This document shows, piece after piece, positions 46,501 through 58,497 of a DNA stretch of 64,000 nt. Source of the DNA: Kappaphycus alvarezii (Eukaryota > Rhodophyta > Florideophyceae > Gigartinales > Solieriaceae). The notes beneath the pieces were generated by a model that did no database searches, was not told where the DNA came from, and was given only the letters and a program-made list of their open reading frames with translations. The position numbers were made by a program, and so were the translations under genes. Location of the stretch: the NCBI GenBank assembly GCA_002205965.3, contig NADL03000487.1:434001-498000 (forward strand), in the 5' to 3' direction. Numbering within the stretch: position 1 is the stretch's first letter; every line of letters begins with the position of its first letter.

Positions 46501-47106
46501 ATGTCCGACATTCCGTTTCATCTAATGAACTAGCATACCAAATTCAAAAGGCAAATGATTTATTGAATCAGTCTATTGAATATTCTGTGGAAGATATTTC
46601 TGATGAAACAAATATTACCGAAGTGAAGAATGTGGGCGAAAACAATTTTGACGATCATTCTGATGATGGTAATTTTAACCAAATATGAATACTGATGTCG
46701 AAAAATATAATGAATCAGAAAGTGATGGAAATTTATCAGAATCTAAAAACATATTATCTCTCGAACATGTTCCGATTGAATCTGAACTTAGTTCCCTACA
46801 CCCTGAAAATTTAATTCATATCCCTATTGATGAAAACGATGGAATTGATGCGCATGAAATTGAGTTGTTACCTGGAACGGAATTGAAATCATCTGAACAA
46901 AAAGATCTGAGTTTTTATCATAAAAGGTTTGATCTAAAGAATTTTTACTTCATCAAGCATCTGGACTTCCATCTCATATTATTTCAAATGCATACAATAC
47001 GGAAGAAAATAATTTTCTCACTACCTGTTCAAAAATTCATGTTTAAAAATTCCTCCCGACTCGAATGTAATATCCAGTCACGTTTTATACAAAATAAAAA
47101 TTTTGG
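46501..47106 (+). pseudogene. acidic linker between copia integrase and RT (copy B)
   Basis: Ser/Asp/Glu/Asn-rich frames 46350-46688 and 46685-47110 (E-D-I-S-D-E-T-N-I, S-E-S-D-G-N-L-S-E-S), as in the variable spacer of copia polyproteins. The end already carries the start of the RVT_2 region in shifted frames. Confidence 0.6.
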
Positions 47107-47940
47107 ATGATGGAAAATATTATTGCAAGGCTCGAATTGCTCCGCATGGAAATGAGCAAGGAGAAAAATAATTTGAGAACTGATTCGGAATCTTGTTCTC
47201 CGATGGCAATTAGAATTCTCTTATCAATTGCTACAATTTTTAAATGGAATTTATCAAAGGTTGATGTGAAGTCTGCATTTTTACAATCTGGATCAGCATT
47301 ACGAGATGTTTATGTGAGACCTCCTCGGAATGCTCTGAAAAATCCTTCTATTGGTTATTACTGTATGCTTCATATGGGTTAGTCAACGCGAATGCAAAAT
47401 GGCAAATACACTCTGGTAATACTTTCTTTGACCCCGGATTGAAATCAGTCGTTTATATACCCCAATTATTTTTCATGAGTTTAAAAGGATCATTAATTCT
47501 GCTTGTTGTTAAATTGGTCGATGGTATACTTATTACTGGACAAAAAAAATTAAGAAGCAATTTATCCAAGATCTTGGGAAAGTATATAAGCTTGGTACAA
47601 TCGTACATATCGTACATAGTCCTGGATCTTTTAATTTCAATGGAGTTAAAATCATGCAGTTTGATGACTATATAATTAACGTCTCAGCTGATGAAAGCTA
47701 AATGGACTGGAACCCCATTCAATATCAAGAAATCGTCGAAAACAACCTGATGAAGAAATGAACGCATTTGAAAACTTCGCTTTTAATTCGTTAAATGGTT
47801 CAATTGCCTATTTGGGTATGGTTGCATCTCCATTGTCTGCCTTTACAGCAAGTTATTTACAACAGAAAAGGTCAAATCCATTGGTTCGAGATTTATCTAT
47901 CCAATCTTCTATGCTTCGAATTTAAAATCTTTTGGTTCTA
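47107..47940 (+). pseudogene. copia reverse transcriptase RVT_2 (copy B)
   Basis: Motif A is K-V-D-V-K-S-A-F-L-Q-S-G (Asp at 47263). The catalytic loop is K-L-V-D-G-I-L-I-T-G at 47511-47540, with Gly in place of the second Asp of YVDD, as in copy A. Relative to copy A, one base is missing at C-T-C-(T)-G-G near 47326, one A in the eight-A run after 47540, and one A at GATGAAAGC near 47693. Each shifts the frame. Confidence 0.8.
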
Positions 47941-48520
47941 CAAGCACGTATCGGCACCTGGAAGTTTCTGGAAATTTATATTTATCAGTTGTTGTTTTTC
48001 TGATACAGGAAAACCAGCCGGATCGACAAATGCGCAACTTGGATGTATTGGCGGGTTTCTAATCGGCTCCTCAAATTGTAATTCAATATTTCATACAATT
48101 TATTGGCATTCACATCTATCTCGGCGTCCTGTTAAATCTATTGCATCTGGTGAAATATTGGCTGCTGGTGAAGCTATCGAGGAAGGAAAAATTATTGCAG
48201 CAGCATACAGTACACTTCTAAATATCAATATTCCTCTTCATGTTGCTGTTGATTCAAAAGATCTATTCAGCTCTCTATCTACTTGTCGTGTGCCTGTAGA
48301 AAATCTATTAGAGCGGATGTTCAATTAATTCGATATAATTTCGAAACGAACAAAATCAAGAAAATGCTATGGATACCTGGTTCAATTAATCCCTCGACCG
48401 GCTCACAAAAAAGGGCAGTCCTGTATCTGACATGCTCAGGCTCCTTTTATTTGATGGATATATACCTATGGATATGATTAATATTTTATATCGGGATTCA
48501 TCTCAGTCAACAGGATAATT
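47941..48520 (+). pseudogene. copia RNase H (copy B)
   Basis: Same as in copy A: F-S-D-T-G-K-P-A-G (Asp at 48002), S-G-E-I-L-A-A-G-E-A, V-D-S-K-D-L. The frame is lost at GAAAATC (48299; copy A has one more A), and again at CCCTCGACC (copy A has CCCTCCGACC). Ends R-D-S-S-Q-S-T-G. Confidence 0.8.
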
Positions 48521-48535
48521 TTAGTTCAATATTTC

Positions 48536-48548
48536 AAAGGGGAAGTGG
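48536..48548 (+). other. polypurine tract of copia copy B
   Basis: AAAGGGGAAGTGG directly before the 3' LTR. Confidence 0.75.
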
Positions 48549-49102
48549 TGTTAAAATTGACCAAATATTTAAATCTCTATCCCGGTGTCCTACAGTGATG
48601 CTGAATCGTGGAGCAATATTTTTATTGAGGCCCACAATTTATATTTATTATGAATCATCAAGGAATCATTTTATCTATTTTACACTGGCACTATTTTATG
48701 CTGAATTCAGTCTGAAATAATTTTTATGTCCTACAGTTGGGTTCTTATATTATACATGCTATAATTATTGCATTTATGCTTCCAACAAATTATTATCTGG
48801 ATGATTGCTTACCTGGAAAATACTGCAATAATTATTGCTGAGCCTAAATTATGTCTACCAAAATTATTGAACGGCTCACCTGATTTTTGTAGCAGGTTCA
48901 ACCTGGTGTAGAGTATAAGTAATCTAGGTTGTTAGAAATATTTTTACATCCTCGGGCTATCGAAATATTCCCCTCGATCAGATATTATTAAATTTGGTTT
49001 TCCATTCATTATTCATTCTAAGTCCAGTTGTGGCATTTATTTATTTATTCAAGTTGGAACTATTTATTATTATTTGGATCTACCTCTCCCAATTATTTTT
49101 CA
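48549..49102 (+). repeat. 3' LTR of copia copy B (554 bp)
   Basis: Starts TGTTAAAATTGACC and ends AATTATTTTTCA, followed by GAGTG. Confidence 0.85.
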
Positions 49103-50650
49103 GAGTGGGGACTAAATTGGAGAAAGGGTGCGGTGGCCTGAGAAGGGCTACCTAGATGAAACGGCTGTATTTGCGAAGGTCAGTGTTAGGACGAGCGAGG
49201 GCGAAGGTAAATGTTGGGGAACCTCGTCGAAGAGGTCATTATCGAGGCGACGGCAAGCTATGCGGACGAGTTCAACAAGGCTAGAGCAGTTTTCACGGCG
49301 ATGACGGCCAAGGGAGCGGGGCGGTTGTGCCGGAGAACCAGCCTCGAGATGGCAAGAAGTTCGAGGGGGCTCGAGTACTGTGCTCTAGCGAGGGGTTGGA
49401 TATAACACAGTACAAGGCCGCAAAATATAAGGCGTGGGCCGCGGCTTGGACCGGACGTGTAATTTAGGTGAAAAATGTGAAGAGGACAGACAGGATGGAA
49501 CAGAAGGTAAGGAATGACATATATGGATCAGGTAATTGGGATATGATTGGCGGGTTGCTGACATACTGGGACCTGGACGAACCTGAAACTTGATTCACAG
49601 CAGGGAGATTCATGCACCAGGATCCATGTCGGCATCTGGGGCGGGAATTTGTTCAAGGGGACTATATGAGTTGATATCGGATTGTGTAGTAGGAAGAGGA
49701 AGGGTCGGAAATGGAGCATTGGGAGCACCACCTTAATAAAGCCATCCGTTTGAGACGGAACAGGGGAATTGTGAGTGCAGTGGCGTTTGAATCCATATAT
49801 GGCGGCTGGTAGCGAAGTCAGAGGAACTATCGCAAGAAGAACAAAAAGAATGTATAGTTTGGCGGGGATTTCGGTAACCACGTCCCGAAGAGCGCTGACA
49901 AAGGATTGAGCGGGGTTCCGCCTGCATTTTTCGTCTTCCAGGAGACAGATTTTGGAAGGCAGATCTTACCATACGGCAACGACATCATCAGCAGAGATAT
50001 CAATCTAGAGATCTAGTGGAACGGAGAAGCTAACAGCCAGGGTGTCGGAGAGATTGTCAGAGTGCTGAGAAAGGGTGCGGTGAGAGAAATAGGCAGCACT
50101 GACGGTTGTTAACTGGCGTTCCGCCGCGAAAATGTAGAATAGTTGTGATCGGCGGATTGAATGGTTGAACTGGAACCAGGGAACCAGGCGGCGGAGATGG
50201 CAAACCGAAACTTGGACGGGCTACCAATCTGGAAGGTAGAGGGAACAGAGAGGCGAACGAAATGCTTCTGATTACTTCCAAAAAGGCCGTGGGTTGCATT
50301 GCAAACAGTGCCGACAAATTAGCTCTCACCTATGCGATTGTCGGAGTGGTGCGCCTGCTGGGCTCCCGAAAATTATGCTTTCAAATCGAGGCAGGTGCAG
50401 ACCCGGTGAATGCGCTCTTTCAGCGCTTCTCGATGGCTTCGCGGATACTACTATATTTCTTTACACCGGAGAAAGCACAGCATAATGGAAATGAGTAGAA
50501 CATAGAGGTGCAATAATTCTCCTTCCGTGACGTCGTCGCCAGAGGCGTCCGCCACAGCACGTGTAAGCTTGATGAAAGTGAAGGTAACAGGCTTGAGGAA
50601 TGGAAAGAGGATTTCATGCAATCCCGTATACATATTTACTGTTTTAATAC
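49103..50650. other. GC-rich stretch with protein-like frames, unrecognised
   Basis: A plus frame at 49211-49405 (L-V-E-E-V-I-I-E-A-T-A-S-Y-A-D-E-F) is followed in another frame by V-V-P-E-N-Q-P-R-D-G-K-K-F-E-G-A-R and D-I-T-Q-Y-K-A-A-K-Y-K-A-W-A-A-A-W. This reads like one broken protein, perhaps a gag-type one. Plus frames at 50262-50498 and 50527-50709 show no motif. Confidence 0.35.
49528..49881 (-). CDS. unrecognised 117-residue ORF with hydrophobic N-terminus
   Basis: The frame starts at GTG/ATG-like codon 49881 with I-P-A-K-L-Y-I-L-F-V-L-L-A-I-V-P-L-T-S-L-P-A, a possible signal peptide or membrane anchor, followed by eight Cys-containing or Pro-rich segments and a stop after H-I-P-I-T. 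A second minus frame (49972-49733) overlaps it. No family recognised, and chance is possible. Confidence 0.25.
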   Translation of the reverse strand: MVTEIPAKLYILFVLLAIVPLTSLPAAIYGFKRHCTHNSPVPSQTDGFIKVVLPMLHFRPFLFLLHNPISTHIVPLNKFPPQMPTWILVHESPCCESSFRFVQVPVCQQPANHIPIT

Positions 50651-52627
50651 AGGAAAAAAGAGATGAGTGGAGATTAGAGAATATCTTCGACTATTTTTTT
50701 GGTGATTAAAAGAGCAAACATAAATCCAATTTTATACATAAGCGGTCCTCCAATGGGATTACAGGCAATTTAAGTGAGTTATATAAGTAGCTTTTTAAGT
50801 AATATGCGAGGGAGGTAGAACCAGATGGGAGGATTCAGACTACCATAGACGTCGTAAAAAATCCTGTGGATTTTTCAGTTTTTTTGCTTATTTGTTTCAT
50901 TTCTACAAAAAGAACTGCTTTAACGCCCAATATAAGTATAGTCTGTTGTGTAAAGCGTCAATAGAGATAATGATTCTACAAAAATTTATCCTCATCAATG
51001 ATATTCACACTTTCAACCACTTGGCGGTTACTATTGTGGGTTCTGTCATGAATTCATAAACTATCAATTCCTAGGTTACCTACCGAAGGGTAATGTTGTA
51101 TCCATGTTACTCATTAATCCTACATATAATATACAAAGGCTATTTGCCATCAATGTAATATTGAAAGCAATGAAAAACGATGTAAAATGCAAACTATAGC
51201 TCGAAAATTGACTTGTTGTGGTAATTTTACAGTCAGGAAGCCTCGTTATCAACATATAAAGGAATAAATTCGATATTTTTATGCCATGAGTAGTCCTCTT
51301 GCTTTGAGATGGCGGTCATAAGCCTGGATATTTCGAAAATAGGTGCCATAATAATCTACAGTGGATTACGTTTCGTGGAAAGTTTTGGCCATATGATCTG
51401 ATCATAATAAGGTAAACCGATAAACTGATTATACCAAATAGATAACTATCAGATGCGCGATGTGCGCCTGGAATGGAGAAGGAAATTACAAAGAATAGGA
51501 AGGATAGAAAATTGTCTGGTGTTCGTAACTTATCTATTAATGAACAAATGAAATCAAGTAAACGCGACGAAAAGAGAGACAGAGGGAAAGTTTCCATGGG
51601 AGGATAAAAAGGGTAAAAATAGATATCTTTAAGCAAATCCGAGCATCTGAACCTCTTACGACGTAGATATATGACTAAATTGCGAAAAAAATAGAAAGGT
51701 TTACCGAGGCAAAGTAGTGACAAAATTCAAGCTCGATTGGAGGGGCTTTAAGATAGATGATTTCAGGAGGACACTTTCTCTGAGAAAAGATGACCCAGAT
51801 TGCACACTGGGTGCGTTTCAGTCCTATAAAAATGAGCGAAGTGTGCTATATACTGTTTAACTTGTATCTAAGACTTCAAATTATTTATTAGAAAGATGTT
51901 CTTTCTGTGAAAAAAGTACCTAGCTATTTTTCTCCCTGAAAAATTTGGAATATCTCTTTCCAATCGGAAAGTATTTTCGTGGCTGAACACCATTCACCGA
52001 AGAAAAGGATTTGGAAAGACTTCCATCGACAATGGACGGCTTGATTTTTTGCGAATTATAGGTTGGAGGTCTTGTTTAGACTGGTACAAAATAACCGGCC
52101 TGGTGATTACCTACCACGTTTCATAGATTCATCAAATATGAATAGGGACTGGCTCGAGAAATTTTTTTGGGTTGCGAAAAACTAATATCGCAAGATTTAT
52201 ACTTTGGGGTTAGTCTTCAGGAACTCATTACATTTATTGCTGGCCTGTGAGTGGCTGAAATTACCTTTTGGCGCAGATAACTGATATGCTTGAACTTAGA
52301 ATAGTTTACATTGTTTGATAGGAAAATATTTCGGAATTTTAAACCCAATACTAGACTTTCAGCCCAATTGACAAAAAACATTGACATTTTCTCAATATAT
52401 ATTAGTCAATGGGGGTCTTAGAACAACTAAGCCGTTTATAGCATAAACATTTTGTTGGCCTAACATACAAAAGGATACTTAAGACTACTTGAAAAGAGGT
52501 GAAGCCTGTCAGAAGTTTATTCAAATCCAAAAATACTGGACTTCCCTGAGCTTTACAATTTCGTTCTCTTTTGAGAATCAAGAACATTTTATAGTGTTGA
52601 TTGCTATGCCATATGCACCATTTGATG
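50651..52627. other. no recognisable gene
   Basis: AT-rich. The 135-codon minus-strand frame at 51316-51723 (Ser/Phe/Leu-rich) and the 82-codon frame at 52402-52650 have no motif. Confidence 0.4.
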
Positions 52628-52795
52628 TATCGATTCGAGTTTAAAATCACTTTCGTGTTGAATTTGAATCGATTCTAGTTCGAAGCATAAAGTCATTTGC
52701 TCTGGACTATAAACCAGTCAAATTGAATATAAAAGTCTGTATTAGACTGGTACTGTTCGCGTAGTACATGTATAGAAAATCATCCGAGTCCAAAA
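52628..52795 (+). repeat. direct repeat, left copy (possible short LTR)
   Basis: From ATCGATTCGAG through AATTTGAATCGATTCTA, AAGCATAA, TTGAATATAAA, TGGTACTGTTC to CCGAGTCCAAAAGT. The same words in the same order occur at 57988-58155. Roughly 80% identical by eye. Confidence 0.7.
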
Positions 52796-53010
52796 GTAAA
52801 AGTAAAAGTGAATTATTCATCAAGTCTGTAAAATGAAAACATTGCGATCGTTTGCATCGGCTTGTATTTGTGTTTACTTAGCGTGTATTTGCTCTTTTTT
52901 TCTTATCTATTTACATATTACAGTAATTGGAGAAACTACGTTCTGCCCCTCCTAACCTTTTCAACACTTGCAATTTTATAGTTAAACGTCTATTATCTAT
53001 CTATTACAGA

Positions 53011-53830
53011 GCCATGGGTATTAAAATTGCTGGCGATAAAAAGTAAATGAAGTTGACAGATCAAGAGAACAATCTTATCGACAAGGAACGGGGTTGTATT
53101 ACGCTTGTTATAAGCAAGATCGACAAAGTCTACGGGCATTTGGAATCTTCGCTGAGGCTATCTAAGGATCAACTCCTCTTATTATTCCAGAATGAGTTGA
53201 ACTCAAATATAAGTTGAGTTAACGAAGCTATGGATAGCTGAAAATTTTTTTGCATATCGCGCAAGATTTCAAAACAGTCGTATTTTCTGTTGGCCGTTAA
53301 CATGGAATTCAAAATTCTAACAAAGCGATGAAGGATGTGCTCAAATATTTCCCCATACCGCTTGAGACTTCATGCAGAAAATTTAGAACGTTTGCAGAAT
53401 ATGAGAAATTCTACCTATCATTCCCCAAATAGTCCGGCTAGAAGTCCCAGACACGGACTCGCTTTAGAAATCATCCCAGTGAACATGAAAATTCTAGTTT
53501 TTTGATAAAAACCAGCGGAAAAAGATGAGTAATCCTCTTCTACGATAGTTCAAATCGAAATCACTGCTACCCGACACAGTACAACTCACATTAGCTTGGC
53601 CAAAATATGCAAGCTGTTGCTCATGTTTCCTATAGAACAGATGCTAAATTTAAGAGGTCAACATATTCAGGTCTTTTACTTCATATGGTACTACGCCGAT
53701 TTGAGGAGCTTGTTTCTGGGCGAAAAACTTCAGACCACTAAAGAGTTCAGCTCATGCATGGCCGCCTTTCAAATTTTGCCGGGATCGAATCTGAAAAACA
53801 GTGCACTGATACGGAATCAATGAAAACAGC
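53011..53830 (+). pseudogene. gag-like frames inside the direct-repeat pair (possibly Bel/Pao-like)
   Basis: After M-G-I-K-I-A-G-D and a stop, one frame reads L-I-D-K-E-R-G-C-I-T-L-V-I-S-K-I-D-K-V-Y and S-K-D-Q-L-L-L-L-F-Q-N-E-L-N, resembling the helical start of Bel/Pao gag proteins. Later R-Q/S-P-N-S-P-A-R-S-P-R follows. The frame at 53596-53823 has L-R-S-L-F-L-G-E-K-L-Q-T-T-K-E-F, comparable to the gag core 'LrsLLxGeAxxxixgf'. Stops separate the pieces. It lies just after the left repeat, where gag would be expected in an LTR element. Weak assignment. Confidence 0.3.
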
Positions 53831-54429
53831 TCACGTCTGAATTCTAGAGTACATTAAACATTGTGGCCAATCATATCATGAAGAATACCAAGACATACAT
53901 ATGTCCTTACTTCTGGGTGATATCTTGTAATGAGAAACATGGGCTCAGCAGTTTCCTACTTCAAGTCTCACTTCCCAAGGCACTGACAGGGATATGGACT
54001 ATAAATGATTTTGTGGTACGTTTGTTTCCTACTAAACTCCCCGCGAGAACAGAAAGGCTCAATGTTTGGCAAGCGATACAGTTACCCTACTAAGCTACTA
54101 TCGCGTGTTACGCAGCCCTGAAACTCTACCCGCGTACGTCCCACTCTCCCACAGCCGCGCGACTCATCGCCAGCAAGACTAAAACTGAATACCCAAAATG
54201 GGAAAGGCCGGAACAATTGCGAATCAAGTGCATTGAAAAGCGCCATCAATGAATTAAGCTATTTAATCTCTAATTTGAAAGCGTAATGGAAACAATGAGG
54301 CTGCCGCCAAAATCTCTTTCTTACTAGCCAATGGTGATAGAATTTACGAAGACTACTGACAAGTAATTGGTAACAACAATTACGAGGACTCTGAAGTGGA
54401 TACTTTCTTAAATATGTTGGTTGATGAAT

Positions 54430-54570
54430 ATTGAAACGGTTTACCGTTTTTGAGCTCCCCGTTACTGCATCGGTATACCCTTTTTGAGTCGACTGTGGTT
54501 GTCTGGAAAAACATTGGATGGATCGGATATATCTTTCAAGGGTAAAACACCCAAACCTTTCCCCTAATAT
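54430..54570 (+). repeat. RLE retrotransposon 3' UTR copy
   Basis: CGGTATACCCTTTTTGAGT, GTGGTTGTCTGGAAAA, CGGATATATCT and GGGTAAAACACCCAAACCTTT match the reverse complement of 37600-37720 in the same order. The element's sense is plus here. Its coding part upstream is not clear. Confidence 0.7.
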
Positions 54571-57500
54571 GGAAGCACAGAGGCTGTTGTGGGTATCTGG
54601 AACACATTTGATGAGAATAGTAATACCCTGGATTTTTGAATGGTTGTGTATCCCTTTGGAACATACATTGGAGAAGGGGGAATTTTTGGGTTCCTTTAAT
54701 GCATGGAAGATGTGGTCAGTTATATCCACGCGGCTAATGCGTTATGTGGGTTAAGTCGTCTGAATACTATAGAACAGTATGAAGAAATCTCCCTCAAAAT
54801 GCTAGTGTATAGTACGGGACTCATTGTTGACTGCAGAAGGAAGATCTGTAGATAAAATTCATTCGTAACTTTTACCCATTTCAATTTTTCAACCATCATT
54901 CGTATTTTAGCGAACCGCTTACGCCATTTAAAGAGACAAAAGCCCGGCACATTACTGAACTTTGGAGGTGTTGGAATAGAAATTGGTGCCCCCCGATCAA
55001 TCATTTGCCTCACTGAGGGTAAGGCATACTATTGGAAAGCTGATATTGATCTAAAGCATAAATCGTCCAATAACTTTAACTTCTTCAACCTTCATCACAC
55101 AAAAGCAATTGGTAGAATAAGGATCATACTGCCTACCAGAATAAATATTTAGCTAACATGGTTGATATTGTACCTGAGAACATAACACTTCTTATTGTTT
55201 TCAACGCTATGTAAAATCACTGGCTGTTGGAAGGGTGCTAAGTAACATAAATAGAGGATAAAAATTACCGATAATTAAGGAACAAGGACATTTGTATCTG
55301 TGCTGGTCTCCATGTATGTTTAAAGTTGTTCTTCCCAGATCAAGATTCGGACATTGCCATTTACCACATACTTCTGCTCGGAAGCTATACGAACTCTCTC
55401 ATCGAGCTGAATCAAAAAATTTAAGTTCAAAAAAATTGGCTATGCTACGAGAAATATGAAATGCCTGTGAGAAATTTAGTTCAAACTCCCTATGTCAAGT
55501 AATATTTCAGATTAGAGACGCCAGCAAAGTGAAATTTGACAATCGAATAATTATCGATATCATTTACTTCAAGAGAATTCAGAGTGGGAAAAAGGACAGA
55601 CCTGTCTTTCTTAATATTGATTCAAATACCTGTTTTAGTGCCGTTACGTAGTTATATGCATATCGCTCAAACTCATTACATATTTCATTTTTTCAGATTT
55701 GGTAGGCCACATAAATTGGCTATCCTGAATCTATGCTAGCGGACCAGTGTTATGTATTTCTATCCAACGAATTATATTACAAATGTGAGCTGGTATGAAT
55801 ATCTTGAATAGCTACAGGCATGGATAGTCACAAATCTTTTGGTATTGGCGAGAAATACCGCTCCATTTTACGCACAATATGCATAAAAGTCATTTTCGAT
55901 CAACCACTTCTACAAGAGGATATTGCACTGGCTAAATTTGTGCAAACCATGGACAGAAATGGTTGGGCCATATGGTTTGGTAGCGTGTTTACTTGTTTCT
56001 TGGGCCTATCTAAGACGCTTAATGTGTCGCCAAAGGACTATTTTAATCAGAAGGAAGGGTTCGTGATGCACAAGTGGCTAAGGATGAAGATGAAAAGTTG
56101 GTCTCTATGTCGTCAGATCAACGATTGATCCTTCCTATATCACTTCCTGCTTCTTCCTATATTTGCGGACCTGGAGATCTTCTTCAGTTTTAAAGAGAAA
56201 TATTCACGCACTATACAGGACTACACTTTATCACCTCTTTTAACAAAAAATGAGTTCGCTTACACTGTTGTGATAGGAAAGGCGCCAGATCACGTAATAC
56301 AGCCGTTTATAGCACCAATCGAGCGACACCCGACCTTTGATGCAAAAATTGGCAAACGAAAGTGGCATCAATATTATTTAAAACTCAGGAATGATTCGAA
56401 TTGGAAACCCCATTTAATGTCAGTTTGATAAATAAAAAACCAACAAAATTATTGCTTGAGTGGAAAGAGGCACGTTCTGAATTGTTTGAACAGAGGAAGC
56501 TTGCAAACACCCTAACGCATCACAATCCCTGTTTGTGCTTAGCATCAAGACAAATTACTTTATTCCTCCTATTTTCAGAGCACGCCCTGTACTTGGAGGC
56601 CACGGAGATAAGAAAAAACATTGTATTGAGCAAAACACATGCAATTTACTTCAGTCATCTATGTGACTTTTATTAGCATTGGCTACCATTCGCGGTTTTT
56701 TGTTTGGTCTGTAGAATTCAAAAATGCCTATCTACGATGTACCTCAGGTTTATAATTTTAGATTTTAGTCAATCAAAAATGCATTTAAATTGCGCCTGGG
56801 GAGCTTCTACAGCCGATCCGACCCTTGTATGGATTAGAAGACAGTGGTGATTAGTGGTGAGAGACCAACACCAAGTTCCACACTGATAAGCTTCGTATGG
56901 ATCCAAGCAAGTTTATGTTTTCCCTATTCTTTAAACGAGTGTGTAATCGCCTTGTAGCTCTATCTGGATCTCATTTAGACTATAATTTACAAGCCGATAC
57001 ATATGATGAGAAAAATCGATTGAGAGAGATTTTTGCAAATGTTTTAACGTTAGGCTTCCTGATGCACAAAAATTTACTTATTTGGGCACGAATTGTAACG
57101 TTCTCAACAAAGCAGGACGCCAGATTTCTCAAAAACAGTACATGACAAGTCTCTCTTTATTTCTAAATGATACATCTGTTACAAAAGTTTTATCAGTTCT
57201 AATAAAGCCAGTACGGATAGTGTTTAACAGGCCCGATACAGCATTTTCTGTTTTCAGAAATCAAACTACTAAAACTTCTCTTTTGCCAGAAGAAAATTGC
57301 AAAACTAGCTCCTCCATGCGTTATCTGAAAAAAATGCTCTTCTGCAGCTCTGTTTCCCAAATTTTGATCAAAACTCTCTTCGACAGCTTATCTATGCTGA
57401 ATTTTCATACAATAACCTCCCAAATAAAAATGCAAAGTTATGCTATATTATGCTGCTAGCTGATGCTCGAAAACGTTGCTCTACTCTACATTTTTCTTCA

Positions 57501-57987
57501 CGAAAGCCAAGACGCACAGCACAATCAATCATGGCAGGAGAAACTCTTTCTTAAGACGATGTATTTGATTCTTTTTCTTTTAATCCAGCATGGCGTTGAG
57601 AGAATTTTTGTTAGACAGATTCCCATACTGATACAGGCTTATAACAAATAAGTGTGTGATTTGAGAACGAGATCAAGATAAACTACTGAGCATCGACTTA
57701 TGCTCAATATTTTGGTCGAACGTTAAGTATATTGTTAACAGTAAATTTCAAATATTGCCCTCATCAAATACAAGGACAACATTTCTGACTCACTTACGAA
57801 GGTAAGAGGGAATAATGATTTACGGCTCTTCTTGAGATGTATGAGGTCAATCAAAAGGTTAACCAATGGGTAATAAATTTCACCGGGTATTTTAATCCCT
57901 AATTGCAGTTTTAGCTCTTTATCAAAGGCCGGTGCGTGTTGAGAAATCAGAATATTTTACAGTTGCCAAATTCATATTATTTCACGC
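54571..57987. other. AT-rich interior of the direct-repeat pair, unassigned frames
   Basis: Open stretches of 90-125 codons on the plus strand (55820-56128, 56401-56676, 56897-57145, 57082-57459) follow each other, all on the strand expected for an LTR element. None shows a protease, RT or integrase motif I can trust. Confidence 0.35.
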
Positions 57988-58155
57988 ATCGATTCGAGTA
58001 TAATATCACTGTTGGGTTAAATTTGAATCGATTCTAACTCAAAGCATAACTTTACCTGCTCTAGACCATATACAAGTCGAATTGAATATAAAGTCTGTAT
58101 TACCTTGGTACTGTTCATGTAGTACAAATACGAAACATCTTCCGAGTCCAAAAGT
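57988..58155 (+). repeat. direct repeat, right copy (possible short LTR)
   Basis: Partner of 52628-52795; same word order. It starts ATCGATTCGAGTATAATATCACT and ends CCGAGTCCAAAAGT. Confidence 0.7.
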
Positions 58156-58497
58156 GACCGTATTGTGTATTTACATGATTATTTCAATGAAAATAAAAAT
58201 TTCCCTGGACGATAAGCTGTTTTGGATGGCGCCACTGGAGAAAACAGTATGCGTGCCCTTGCAAAATCAACCCGAAACGGGCTTCTGACTGGCTACCGCA
58301 AATTTTCAGCTGCATTGCAGTGTTTAAAAGGTTTTTTCTGTCATAGATGAAGCAGGAATATCTACTTGTTCACCTAGGACTGTGTGTAGCGCGTGTTCCA
58401 GGTACAGGTATATCGAATTGACATTTGATACAGGTGGTACAGCACAGGAACTGCGGTGAAGAGTACGGGGACTTTCCTGAGGCTCACAGGTACATTT

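Larger units (their letters stand above)
43554..49102 (+). mobile_element. Ty1/copia retrotransposon, full length (copy B)
   Basis: 5.55 kb with two LTRs, a primer site at the end of the left LTR, gag with zinc knuckle, protease, integrase, reverse transcriptase, RNase H and a polypurine tract, in the copia order (integrase before RT). GAGTG follows the right LTR, and GAG(TG) stands at the left junction, consistent with a 5-bp target duplication overlapping the LTR's own TG. Coding is broken in many places, often by one base in homopolymer runs. Confidence 0.9.

Noticed and set aside
54259-54729. 156-codon minus-strand frame
   Set aside because: Antisense to a plus-strand RLE 3' UTR copy; no motif.
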